Source of the DNA: Cristatella mucedo
Taxonomy: Eukaryota; Bryozoa; Phylactolaemata; Cristatellidae
NCBI GenBank assembly: GCA_009760855.2
Contig: WPIO01000037.1
Span: 2,675,501-2,739,500, forward strand
Direction: 5' to 3'
DNA: 64,000 bases
The position numbers were made by a program, and so were the translations under genes. The notes under the pieces were generated by a model. That model saw only the letters and a program-made list of their open reading frames with translations, made no database searches and had not been told where the DNA came from. Shown here one piece after another: positions 13,001 to 25,900 of this stretch (positions within the stretch are counted from its first letter, which is position 1; every line of letters begins with the position of its first letter).

Positions 13001-13906
13001 AAGAAATTAAAAACGTACCTATTTAAACGTACGTATTATCACAGCATTTAGTGGGTCCCTGGGATTCGTCCTTTATGTGCTTATGCATGCTGACACTGTG
13101 CATGCGGCCACTAACCACACTTGCATGCTGACCTGTGGATGTCACCCCTAACCATGTTATTCTTGTTGTTTATTGAGCATGCTATTACTAACCATTGAAT
13201 CATCCTTCCTTTACAGCAAATGTAAAGTGCCAAGAAAGATATTGAGTTCTCTGAGGGTGCTTTATCAAGTGTGTTATTATTACTATTATGATTTAATAAA
13301 CTTGATATGGCTGAATTCTCTTTTTTGGTGTTGTAGCACGTCATAATCCGTCTGACGATTCATCCGGTTTGCTTTCCTTGAACAAGATAAAGAAGCTGGC
13401 CTCTTTTTTTCTCCTTAGACTGGAGGGTGTGCCACTCTAGTTGGTCTCCTGGATAGTCTGCTACCTGCTAAAGTTTACAGCAATGCTATACAAATAAAAT
13501 CTCTCTCGACTTCCATTGAGCACGGTTAACTTATCAAGTCTGCCTACAATTCCTTGCAGCCAAGGTCGATCGGGAATGCACCGATAATAGAGATAACTGT
13601 AGTTCGTATGTACGTGTGTATGTGTGTAGTGTATGCCGGCTCCTCTGATGAGCCTGTGATGTGGCGTGGACACAGGCCAGTAACCCACTGGTGGCCAGAT
13701 GGTGGATTCACCATCTGGGTCGGCCGGTGCACAGTTGTGGTCGATGAATCATCGGAGTCGACCAGGGGACTGGGGGAGTCGTGTGAGAGTAGGGGCTGAG
13801 GGGAGCCGTGCGCTCATGGGCTCCATGCATTGGGAATAAACTGTCGGTGTTGGGCATCGGCTGGCTCTCTGCTGTGCTACCAAACGACAATAACGATACA
13901 CAAACC

Positions 13907-13983
<77 letters not shown>

Positions 13984-16900
13984 CCGCTGCCTTCCGTTGC
14001 ACATCCTTTCTAGCCATCCTGCGCTTTCGTGCTTTCGTGTCATTCACTTCCTCGACGACTCCCCTGGCGATTCAGCTTCTCTGCTTCTCGCTTTCCATGA
14101 GTGGCTGTGATGTGGCTGTGGATGTGGAGTACTTGCTGGCCACCTACCGGATGCTCACGGATGCTGCTTAGGCTCTGAGTGCTGTCAAGAACAAAACCCA
14201 CTTGGTCCTTGTGGCTTTCTGGAGTTACATGCGAAGAGCCCTTCGGCGTGGGGGCATCTGTAAAGCACCCGGATAGAGATTAAGTGCTCCTAGGCTGCTA
14301 TGCAAAGTGGCTGCTATACATTACTCACTGAATCTAGGGTGGCAGCCCTGGCCTGTGACTGCACAATCGCTGTAGCCCTGCCAGAAGGGCAGGTCGAGGT
14401 TCTGCATGGTAGATTCCAGCGCAGGCTAGTTGCATACGACCTCTTTCGCCTAGCTGGCATGCCGACTTCCGTTTCCCTGTGCAGCTGTACGTGCACACGC
14501 ATGTGCACTCCATGCATATCCACGTGCCCACGTACACGTCCACCCTCGGCCGTGCGTCATCGTTTGCAGTTTGGATCGATCACAGTGACAATACAGCAGC
14601 TTGTGACCGGCCTCTACAGTTCGCTCATAGTCTTTCCTGCCAGCATCGGTATCATGCAGATGTTCAGGAAAGCGGGCGACAGACCGAAGGAAATTCAGCT
14701 GGTCAGTAGTGTGCATGCTTGCTGCTGCGGGAGTAGCGGCTGCCGGCCGCCGCCGCCGCTGCTCGTGCGGCAGCTCCTGTGAGGCTCTGCCGTCTCGGGC
14801 TGTTGCTGTGGCAGCCGTGCTGCTGCTGGGCCGTCTCGCTTCTGCCTGTCACGGTGCAAGCCGGTGCCTGCGTACGGTGCCCTTGCCCCCATTCCCTCTG
14901 CTCAACCTTGCCCGATGCAGCTGCTGCTCACCGCAGCCTTCGTCGTGCTGTGGAATTGTGCAGTGGCCGTGAGCCTTGCTGTCGGTGGAACGGAGTGCTT
15001 TCTATTTCGATCGTAGCCCAAGCCCAAGTTTGAATTCTCCTTCCTGGATGAGAACGACGACCGGGATGCGGGTAGCAGTCGCATCTCGACCTCTGATGGA
15101 CATGGCGGCCTGGGCAGCCAGGTCTTGGACGATGCGAATGGGACGAAGCAGAAGAACAAGAAGAACAATAAGAAGTTTCGTCTGCCGTGGTGGATCATCT
15201 ATGTAGCGTACGGCTTCAGTTTCTGCATCGTCGTCATATCCGTCTGGTTGACGGTGGAGGTCGGGGGAGCTTTCGGACCAGAAAAGGCTCAGAGATGGCT
15301 CATCTCATTCATGACCTCCTTCCTTGAGTCGATGGTGCTTAGCCAGCCTGTCAAGGTGAGTTCAAGGTCAGATTACTTTGGTCACTAGACCGTCCTCCCT
15401 TCGTGAGTGTCTGCATCAAATGCTGATGCATGTGCATGAACGTCTTCACCTGCTCAAGCATTGCAAAAATGAATGCACTGGCGTATTCTAATTTGTTCTT
15501 GTGTGTTCGTGACAATCGTCGATGCATGAGTGTTTTCTATGTGTTGCTATATGTGAATGACGGGCCTAGATGTTTGCGTGTGCTTGAATGCACACGAGCA
15601 GGCATGCTATGCACACCTGAGTGCCTCAGCACATGGCGGTGTGCACACGTGCACAGGAATGTGCATCTGCGAATTGATCCACTTAGACCTGCTATGCAGG
15701 CCTGTTTGTGTGCCCATGTAAAACGTCTGGTTAGTATTGTGCTCTAGATGTAGTCCTGCAGCACTCCCTCATCCCGAGGTCGGATATCAATGGCTCCACG
15801 GCCTTGGCAGTCCTGTAGCACTGCTTCCTTGTAATCCCCTTAGCCAAGTACCCGTACGAATGGCATAGAATGCAGGTTTTACCTTTGTTGTGCAGAAAGA
15901 CCAGTGTTGTTGCAAAGTCCAGGATTACAGCAGCAGCACACGCCAAGCGCTGCCGCTGCCCATGCGCCACGCCAAAGCAGGAAGCCAAGCTCTACGTCAG
16001 CCAACGGTGAGCCTCTGTCTGCAGGTCATCGGGCTGGCCATATTCTTTGGCCTGTTCATCAAGAAGCCGCCGTCAGAGGGTGACATCGAGCGCGACCCGC
16101 AGCTGAGGCGAGACGAGACGTTCCTGCACCAGTACGCCTACGCGGATGACCTGATGAACCCCGAGTATCAGCGCCAGTTCGACCGCTACCGCGAGATTCC
16201 GCTGCCACCGACAGCAGAATACGTCAGAGCGGCCCGACTAAAGCGGTACGGACTAGGCGGCGCCAGCCTGCCAGAGCAGCCTTGCCGCCGTCTCTGCGCC
16301 TTCCAGGTGGCGACGGTGCATTCACGTCGCCAGGCGGCGGTTCAGCTCGAGTGTGCTGGCAGCTTGGCTGACTGTGGGCGGCAGGCATGTGTGGGCTAAG
16401 CTGGATGATGTAGCTGCAACGGTTCTATCTTCTAGCAGGCGCGAGTTCCATTTTGGGATAGTTCTTTATGAGAGCCTAAACTATTCGCTGACAGTTACCA
16501 GCCTTGTGATTGCCCAGAAAGACGTGAACTGCTGCAACCAAACTGTTCCTCTGCTGCTTTCTCCTCCTGTTCAGCTTCTCTTTGGTCTCTTCACGCTCAG
16601 TGATATTCTTTACCTGTGGTCCAACGAAGGTGCGAGTTTTGATCTTTGCCTCCGACAGCTGAGGAAGACCTATTGGAAGTTCTTAAAGCTGACTCATTGT
16701 CTAGGGCCGTGAAAAATAGCTCGATAAGGCATAATTCGATCTGAATTGGTAGTAGGTCGTGAAAAGCAACCGCTTTACCAAGTGTGCCATCATGGCCCAC
16801 CAACAGAGAACCTGCTTTCCTAAAGGAGAAGATAACCAGATAACTTCATGAAACCATCTTGGGGCCAATAGGGAATCTCACCATTTCGAAATGTCCAGTG

Positions 16901-19900
16901 ACGTCCTTGTCGTAGTCACCATAGTTCAAGGCACTCAGCAAAAGCTTGACAATGGAGTCATCCTATTTGCGGTGCACAGTCAGAGCAGTCGGTGCATAGG
17001 GAGAGACTTGTACTTTTTCCATATGTAGCAGCCCAGCTGTATGGGTCCTGGATGACCTGTTTAGGAATAGGTGCCATTTAGTCATTTTACTAGAGATTTG
17101 TCTCATGTAGACCGGCCAGTGTTGCAGAAGCACAGCCCATCTTGTCGACTGAAGAAGTTGGAAAAAAGTTGATAATCATTTCTTTCACGCTGTCATCCAA
17201 CAAGTCCCACTCTTTTAGGTGTTATCTGCCAGTTGCTATGCACCAGTTGCTGAGCATTAAGGCCGATATTTTGGATCACACTGTCGAGGTCTTTACTGTT
17301 GAGAAGTATGGCTTTTTTCTGCTCAGCCAAATCTGTGACATTGGAATCTGGATTTGCAATACTTTCCTAGCTCTCTCCTGAAGATGGCTGATCCATCTCA
17401 GGAGAGATGGCGATGGGTAGCTCAGGGCCGTGCGTTACCAGATCGACGGATGAAGGAAAGTGTTGTACATGATGCGATGCACACTCTAGCCAGGTCGACG
17501 TTTTTAAGGGTCCTCCATGCAAGAGTAGCAGTTGCATTAGAGTGGTCATTAGATTCCCACCAAGTTCACAGGAAACGCAAACATAACGGCTTTCTTTTTT
17601 GCTTTGTACTTGGCTGTAAACATACTGGAATTATGTAAGCTAAAAAAATGATAGTTTATACATAATCTAATTTTGTAATTTCTAATTTCAAGAATTTCTA
17701 TCTAGCAAGCAACAATTGTTCACCTAACCACGAGTTCTCTTGCTGTGCTTGCAAGTGAAATGCGGTGCACATGGCTTGTCTTGATTCCCGACCGGCATGC
17801 TGAAGTGTGCTTATTTAGACCTTGCACGTGTTAATAGATGCTTTCAAGTACTACTTTTTCTGTCCTGTCTTGATAAATTATCTTTGCGTGTTGCAAAATG
17901 CATCTGCTGGGTGCAAGCAACCTCTTGATCCCATTTCAATCATATATAGCTATTCAGCATTCAATTACTGTGCAGGAGCTCTTTTAGCTCTGTCCGAGTA
18001 AATTGTGCTTGCATGTTACTGTGCATTACAAAAAACTGTGAGCATCCTGACTAAGGATAGATGTGAATTGCTTTTGTAGCTTCCCAGTGGACCTGTCTTT
18101 TTTCGTGATCTTTGCCTACCTTTGCATGATTTATAGAGTGTTGCTAGCCGCAGGGCAGCCCCAGCAGCCAACTAACCAGTGGTCGTGAGTCTTGTGTGAG
18201 CTTCTCCATGGTCCCTTAGCATGATGGCTGTGTGCTCTTACATACTTGCTTGAGCTGGATACCTTGCTTTTCGTTAACTATTTTTTATTGCTTCTCTTGC
18301 AGCCTTTTAGTAAAGATTAGGTTCTCTTAGGGCACTATGCACAATACGTTATTATTATTATTTAGCAAAAACCAAGATATTTGCTCAGGGAAACTAGACT
18401 GTTGCACACTTGACTGGTTTGGCCCAGTGGTTAAGGTGCTTGCCCCTACCGATATCTGGCCGAGGTCGTGTGCTCGAGCCCCGTGGCATATGTGAAGTGC
18501 CTGAATAGACATTAGGTTCTCTTAGGGTGCTATACAAATCACTTTATAATGTTATGTCTGCCTATTTCTTACTAATTGGGGTAGCAGCTCAATGGGTGCT
18601 AGTCAATGTGCAAACTTGACATTCGTCCCATGCCTAATCTCAAAACCAGAGAATTTTAAAATATCCCTATCCTGACCATGGAAGTAAATTTGTGTGGGTC
18701 GAAGGCTATTTTATTTATTTTAGGTATTCGGAACTAGGAAAACACTCTTCTGTGTACCTACAAATACAAAGCAAAAATTAGTTACACAGTGCTACTGTTA
18801 ACATAAGTGTTGGCGACTATGTTAATGGCAACTGTTTTGGCAACTATACAACAACTATCTTGGCACCACTGTTGGAGTGCCTGTTGCCTTCCGGCGGTGT
18901 CTGCCTCGTGTGAGAGGCTGCAGTGGTCTACTGCAGCGAGTTACTGAGTGTCAAAGCCCGCTGCCGCAGCGGCCATTGCTGATCGTGAGACGGTCTGCTT
19001 CGATCGCTTTGCAGGCAGCGAGAGATGGAGATGAACAGCGTGCTAAAGGAGATCCTCCTGTATGCGGTTTTCGTGTCCTTGCTAATGATGGTCGGCTACG
19101 GGAACGCCGACACTTGCTTGAACGACTTCTACCGGAACATTTTCGCTGTCTATTCGAGAGGCCTCGACAATCCCTTCCTCAAGCCGCTTCCAATGACCGA
19201 CGAAGTCATGGACATCACCGACGTAATCTTTCTATTTCCTAACGCTCAGCATCGTTCCGCACCGTCCGGCTGCGCACTGCCCCCTCAGGAACACACATGA
19301 ATCCTAGTCACGTGACTGAGCACACACCCAGCAGCCTCGCCCTCCTTGTGCGAGCAGCTCCATGATGCCAGTCATGTGACTGGGCGACACGTGATGGAGC
19401 ACGCTTGGCAGTCGGGCCACTGTCGGTCACTTTACTTTGCCCCGGGATGAATCTTGTAGGTGTCCAAGATTGACGAGTTCTGGATGTACTTGAACAACAC
19501 ACTGCTGACTGCACTGTATGATCAAAATCTGTACGATCACAAGAAGCACGACTGGGCGCACAATTTCACGACCGACCTGACGAACGTGCGTGTGGGACCG
19601 GTGCGGCTGCGCCAGCTAAGGGTCACCGACAGTGAGTCACGCTGCTGCATGCCTCGGGCGAGCGCTGCGGAGTTCGGCTTCTGTTTCGAGTGTGTCTTGG
19701 GAGTTCTTGGTGCATTGTGTAATATATCTCCTCCTGTAACTCCAAGAAGCCACAAAGACTATGTGGGTGTTACACAGGAGAGTTTAGTATAACTGGCTGT
19801 CGGTAGCCAACAGACTTCATCTCATGCAACAAAAAGAAATTGGGAAGCATAGCAGAGTCAGGAGAGCAGTTGAGATAGTGAGTAGCATGGAGGTAGCAGC

Positions 19901-22900
19901 TTAGGACCACTGGAGAGGATGAGCCATAGTCGGCAGTAGGAGTGGACTACGCGTTCGGCTTGCACAAGCAAGCCGTGTTATACTTGCCGCCCTGCTCACC
20001 CTCCCTGCGCTTTGCCGACCAGCTCGACCCCGGCACAGCTAGATGCCATTCGTTTGTATGACGTCAGAGCCAGTTCAAGGGCTCAAGGCAAAGCGAGCTA
20101 GCTGGCCTGCCAGGCTCGACGTCCATCCGGCAAAGCAAGCGCGGCCACTGCGTGCTCTGGCTTCCGTCCGGCCGATGCTCTCTCATCTGTCCCGTACTCC
20201 TTCCTCAGCTGCCGTGCAAACAACCGTAGCTGCTCTGCCGACGATTCTCACGGTGGTCCGGTGCTGCTGCCGGTTCATTCTTGCGGTGGTCCGGTGCTGC
20301 TGCCGGTCCATTCTTGCGGTGGTCCGGTGCTGCTGCCGGTCCATTCTTACAGTGGTCCGGTGCTGCTGCCGGTCCATTCTTGCGGTGGTCCGGTGCTGCT
20401 GCCGGTCCATTCTTACGGTGGTCCGGTGCTGCTGCCGGTCCATTCTTACGGTGGTCCGGTGCTGCTGCCGGTCCGGTCGCTCAGTCGGTCATCGGAAGTG
20501 CCTCCAGAGAGCATGCCTGGTCCTGTCTCTGTTGTGCTGAGTGCTCCTGGCTCGTCGAGGCTGAGCGACGAGGAAGGAAAGTTCGTCTGCTACCAGTACT
20601 GCTAGCGCTCAGTGCATCGCCAGCAGCCTGGCCTCCTCCGTGCTTCTTCGTCCAATCAGCGGACGTCTTATTCGTGCTCTGCAGGCAGCCAGCAGCTCAG
20701 CCCCACCCCCTAACGACATCCCTGGACAAAACCACTGCTGGCTGTTGTGAACGGTTAGAAGTAAAGGCCGGCTGATTCAGAAGCCCCATTCTATATGCAA
20801 ATGCCTATTAGCCGGTGTCACCTTGTTTGTGACAATGAATGATAGCGAATTGTCTGCTGGGAGAATAGAACTGGTGACCTGGGTCGTTGGAGCGCCATAT
20901 CGCTGGCCAAAAACCAGCAACAGCAAGCAGAGTGACCTCTACTTCAAGAGTGACTACTGCTTAGTGATTGAGAACGACGATCGGTCTGGCAGGCGAGGCA
21001 CTGGTGTAGTTCAAATAGTATTTGTCCGATCGTTTTCAATCCGTGTCTTGTGGGGTCAGGTCTCATCCACCAGAGCAGTCACCTTCAGGGTCCCACGTAG
21101 GTCCCACATGGGACACATGGAACATGGGTCCCGTCCTCGGTCCACTGCTGTTCTCCATGTATACTCATCCTCAGGTAAAAGTAATTCGGGCCCATGGAAT
21201 CGGCTATCACGTCTTTGTTGACGAAACTCAGCTGTATCTGTTGCTTAAACCATCAGAATGTGCTGTAGCGATTGACAAACTGAATACTTCCCTTGCAGAC
21301 ATTCAATCCTGGATGTCGACATTTCCTCAAACTTAACCCCAGTAAACAGAACTGCTACTCATAGAACACTCAAGCATGAGGCTGGAATACTTTTAATGTG
21401 AATACTCTGCTCTTCTATAAGGTAATGCTGTTGGAAACCGACGCCTCGTGATCGAAATTTTCGTTTCTTTGATTGCTGCCTAAATTTGGAAAGTTCCATT
21501 AGGAAGACTGCTTCCTCAACTAGCCACCACATCCCTATGTAAGATTAGGGACTGCCTACCATGGCATCTTGAAAAATATTTAATTAGCTTCCTGGTTCTG
21601 TCTCGGCTAGATTATTGCAATACCATTTTGGCTAGGTTACCGAAAAGAGCTTATAGGCCAACGAAGCTGATGATGAATATGGCTACAAGGCTAGTTTAAA
21701 AATCCCAGATGTCTGACCCAGTGTCTCCTTTGCCGAAAGAGCTTATATGGCTGCCGGTTTGTCAACTGGTATAGAGTAAAGTTCTTTCGCTGACCCAGAA
21801 GGCAACCCACCATGACTTGGCTCCTTCATATCTTGCTGAACTTCTGTACCAGTTTCCGCCTCCTCGTGCCCTCGGGTCCTGTGTAGACAATACGTTATTA
21901 TACAATGTTCCATTTCTCTGCTTAAAGACCGTTGGTGACAGAAGCTTTTGCTCCACAGGTCCTAAACTGCAAAAACCACTTGCACAACTCTTTCAGAACA
22001 AAATTAACTCTCCTGCTGCCGACTGTAGCATACCCTTTCCAGGCGTCGTGAGCTGCTACTGCCTTGCCACTCACAACTGCCCACCAAACTCAGCTAGGCT
22101 TCTCACCTTCTCTCCGTTACATGAGCTGAATACCCAGTTAGTCGTTGTGGCTTTGTGGAGTTGCACACCGAGATGCATTACATTGCATTTGTCTCTGGCT
22201 CGGCTCTATCGTTGCGCCACTCCAGTGCACTGCTGGCCATGCATGCTGTTGCCAGACGTGATACGCCCCTCCAAGCCTTGTGACGCAATACGTCCCCTGG
22301 CCTCTCACGGCCTGGAGCCGAATGAGCGGCTCGCTGCTCTGCACGCCTGCTGTCGCTCTTCGCAGAGCCTTGTCCGGCGGCCATTTACAAGTACACGAAG
22401 CGCTGCGCCGACGATTACCTGGTGGTGAATAACGACGACAGAGACTACGCTCCCGGATGGGTTGTACTCAACAATTCCGGTGAGGCTTGCTGCCGAAGCT
22501 GCTGCTGACCAAATATCGCCGGACTATTCAAGCTTGCTGCCAGCATCAGTAACTCCCCCCCCCCTGGTCGAACGTCTATAACTCTCTTCTTGAGCGCACT
22601 CGAGCGAGCTGCCAGCGGCTGCTGCTGCTGCATCTCATGCTGTGCTCGTGTTGTAGACGCCTCGCAGGTAGCGCTGTCGAGCAGCGCCTGGCAGTACAGG
22701 TCGAGCGACGAGCTGGGTGGCTACCCGTACGCCGGCCAGCACGGCTTCTATGGCGGCGGTGGCTACGCTCTCGAGCTCGACTTGGCGTTCGCAGACGTTC
22801 TGGCGACCGTGGCTGCGCTGAAGTCGGGCTGCTGGATCGACAAGCTGACCCGAGCCGTGTTCGTCGAGTTCAATCTGTTCAACGCCAACATTAACATGAA

Positions 22901-25900
22901 CACGGCATCGTTTATCCTGTTCGAATTCCTGCCCTCGGCCTGTGAGTAGTCTCGTGGTCGGCTGCAGGCTGTTGTCCTTGATAGCACTTTCCGGCCCACG
23001 TCACTTGGATTACGGCTTCCTGTCTGGACAGCTTGCACAATGCAGCCACCGTTCGTCGTTCTCTGCTTTTTCAAGCAATTCAAGCGATGTTCGAGATGAA
23101 GCCGTTCAGGCTGGATCGCTACAGTGGAAACTACCTGTTCGCTGTCTTGACTGAGCTTTTGCTGTTGGCCTACCTGATCTACTTCCTTGTGAAAGAGTGC
23201 AGGCTCGCTGCCAAGCTCAAGACCAAATACTTCAGGGTAGCCAATCGCTGGCGAAGGCGGTCGGTGGCGAAGGCTGCTGCTTCCGGTGCATGCAGGCTTT
23301 GTCTTTTATTCTGACCGATTTCGCACTATTAGCATCTTCTCTACGGCAGCTGGCAGCTAGCCCAGGCGAAGGGAAGCAGCTCCGGCTTTAATGGCGCTAC
23401 CCCATAGCTCTGTTTCTGTCCAGGATCCGTGGAACGTCTACGAACTGGCCATGCTGCTCTCGTGCTACGTCTGGATCGGTCTGGAAGTCCTACGCATTTC
23501 GCAGGCTCAAAGCCTGCTGGCAGCTCGCAGGGCCAACAAGACTGCATTCCTGAATTTTCAAAGGGCTGCCTTGTGGAACGAGGTGAGAGTGCTCGGGTGA
23601 AGCCTTAAAAGAGACTGGAGCTCTGTGCAGTCACTTCATTCGCAGTTGTGCATGCACGTGCAGTCACAGCCTGATGGAACGAAGCTGGGTAAACGGAGGG
23701 AAACAGCAGTGTGGATGGGTCCATCGAAAGAAAAACGCCACGATGTACGCTGTTGATGAATGTGGCTGCAATACTGCTTAATAAATCCAAGAAATTCTGC
23801 CAGGTGACATCTTTGCTATTTGGGCTGTACTAGCTCTCGCGTGGTCAACAGATGCAGAGCAAAGTTTGTCGGTCGTCCTTCAAGGCCTGCCATGGCTTGG
23901 CTCCTTCATGCCGAGCTGTACTGCTGCATCCTTCTTAGCCTCGCCATGTCCCCCCCCCAGGTCCTCTTTGAAGGTCTTGTCGGAGGGGGCCCGCATATGA
24001 ATCGGTATAGGAAGGAAAGCCAACAGACCCCAAGTCCACCATTGACCGACTGTAAGAAGGCACGTGCCGCCTGATATGCCATTTGCACCTCCCTATGGTT
24101 GGCTGTCTCTATCAAGGTCAAATTCTGACCACTTCTCAATCCTCTCTAGGCCTCGGGCCTCGAGGCCGAAACCTGGCTACCATGCCCTTGGCGGCTTGCC
24201 CAAACATCTAAAATAGTGACATATTTCTTGAGCTGTAGAATTTTGAAGGCAGGCACACCGTGCTGAAGGAGCCCATCGGGTTAATCGCATTGCCTGATGG
24301 CTCTGGGAGACTGGTCAGCATTGGATTTTCGATCAGAACTTGCACGTGTCCGAAGTCCTGATTCCGACGTCATTCGAATGACGGGTACAAAATTTTGCTG
24401 TCTGTGCTTGCATCGGTGGGTGGGGGAGAGAGTGAAGGTAATTTCACGGGATTGGGGGCAGGGCTGATTTCTGCTCAGGCTCTTCTGAGCAGTCATGCAC
24501 CACATGTGACTCTCCAGCACGACTGGCAGTGCAGTGCTTAAATGTTCTTGAATTGAAATCTTCAGTATTCCCGGTGACTGCTTTACCTTGTCATCAGCAT
24601 CAGAGCGTTTGTCTATGGTAGCATGCGTGGAAGAGGGTGGTGGTGCAAGTCCACGGAGATGCTTTTGTAATGCTAAGCCAACTGATGCCGCTGTCGCTAC
24701 TGCTACTGCAAACGTCCTTCAGTCAGGCTTCATCTTAATCTTCGACTTGTCGTCATTCCTGCTAAGGCAAATTAGGGAAGTCCAGATTTTTAGTGGATGC
24801 CTTTGAGCACAACTGAATGTGAAGCTTGAAAATGCCATTGATCTCGAGAGATGCACTGATTTTTTTTCTTATAAGTGCGTGCATTTCAGAACCGATCACT
24901 CGGTAACACTCCGCTAGCCGTTGCCTTGATGCTGCTATTGCCTAAACATATCGATGACAACATCGGCTTTGGTACTTGGTTAAACAGTGTCAACCGTATC
25001 TGGCTCATTGAGTGCTGTGTGCCTAGTTCCTTAACTCTTGCCTGCGCATGCATGGATGTCTCTGGCACTGCAGAACTTGATTCGGCTGCCCCGGCTCTGC
25101 TTTCCAGATGGTGGTCAGCTACATTGGTATCGTCATTTTTGCGGCCATTCTAAAAATGCTGAAGCTGTTACGTTTCAATATGCGCATCATGGTCCTGGTG
25201 AAGACGATCGCCTGCAGTGGCCAGAAGCTGGCTTCTTTTTTCATCGTACTGGCTACCCTATTTATGGCGTTTGTCTGCATGTCGTACATGGTATTCTCGA
25301 ACTACACATCCGGCTACAGCTCGTTTTCGCGCACCTTGCTGACACTCCTGACTATGATGCTGAGTGAGTTCGACGCACACACTGCCGGTGGAAAGCGATT
25401 CTTAGTGCCAATGAATCGTTTACTGCCGGCGGATTGCTGCTAGAGCTGCTAACTTATCTGCTTTGCTGCAACTCGTCCGAAGAGCTAGCCTCACGTTTCA
25501 CGTTTTGGTGGCATAGGCAGGAAATCCTGTCGTCAATAGCTGCTTTCTCTGGGATGTGCTTATTGCTGTAGTCGCTGCCTGTACAGTCGCTCCTGTCTCT
25601 CCTGTAAAGTCGCAATGCCTTAGGCCAATTAGGGCTCACATTTTGCAGCACATTCCATGCTGTTTTCTGGCAAATCAATGCTTACTTTCTTTAGTACCAT
25701 TGGTTGTATCTTGTTGCGACCTGGTTTACTACTAACTCACTCTCAAAGGGACTTTACGTTTGACTGCATTACCTGTAGCATCCTTCCAAGAGTTGGGCTA
25801 GGGCATGCTTTTGTCGCCACCGAGGCATTCGTTTCCTTCATTGCTCGTTGCTGACGATCAGGACGGTAGTTTTAGCATGCACACTCCTACGATCGTTACG

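Larger units (their letters stand above)
6340..14569. other. Intron 5 of the polycystin gene (8.2 kb, repeat-rich)
   Basis: It carries LINE, SINE, LTR and inverted-repeat elements listed separately. I see nothing identifiable in 7044-9218, 11363-12954 or 13291-13592. Confidence 0.8.
16246..19014. other. Intron 8 of the polycystin gene
   Basis: It has a LINE 3' end (18170-18362) and a SINE1 (18413-18552). I see nothing recognisable in 16246-18169 or 18553-19014. Intron 7 (15356-16024) also shows nothing. Confidence 0.75.

Noticed and set aside
13633-13690. Hammerhead ribozyme (CTGATGAG followed by a stem)
   Set aside because: The required GAAA strand and a proper third stem are missing. The second copy has CTAATGAG. 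Kept only as a low-interest structural remark.
20183-20605. Possible CRISPR-like array or repeat protein
   Set aside because: Contiguous 33-bp repeats without unique spacers in a eukaryotic intron: a minisatellite.
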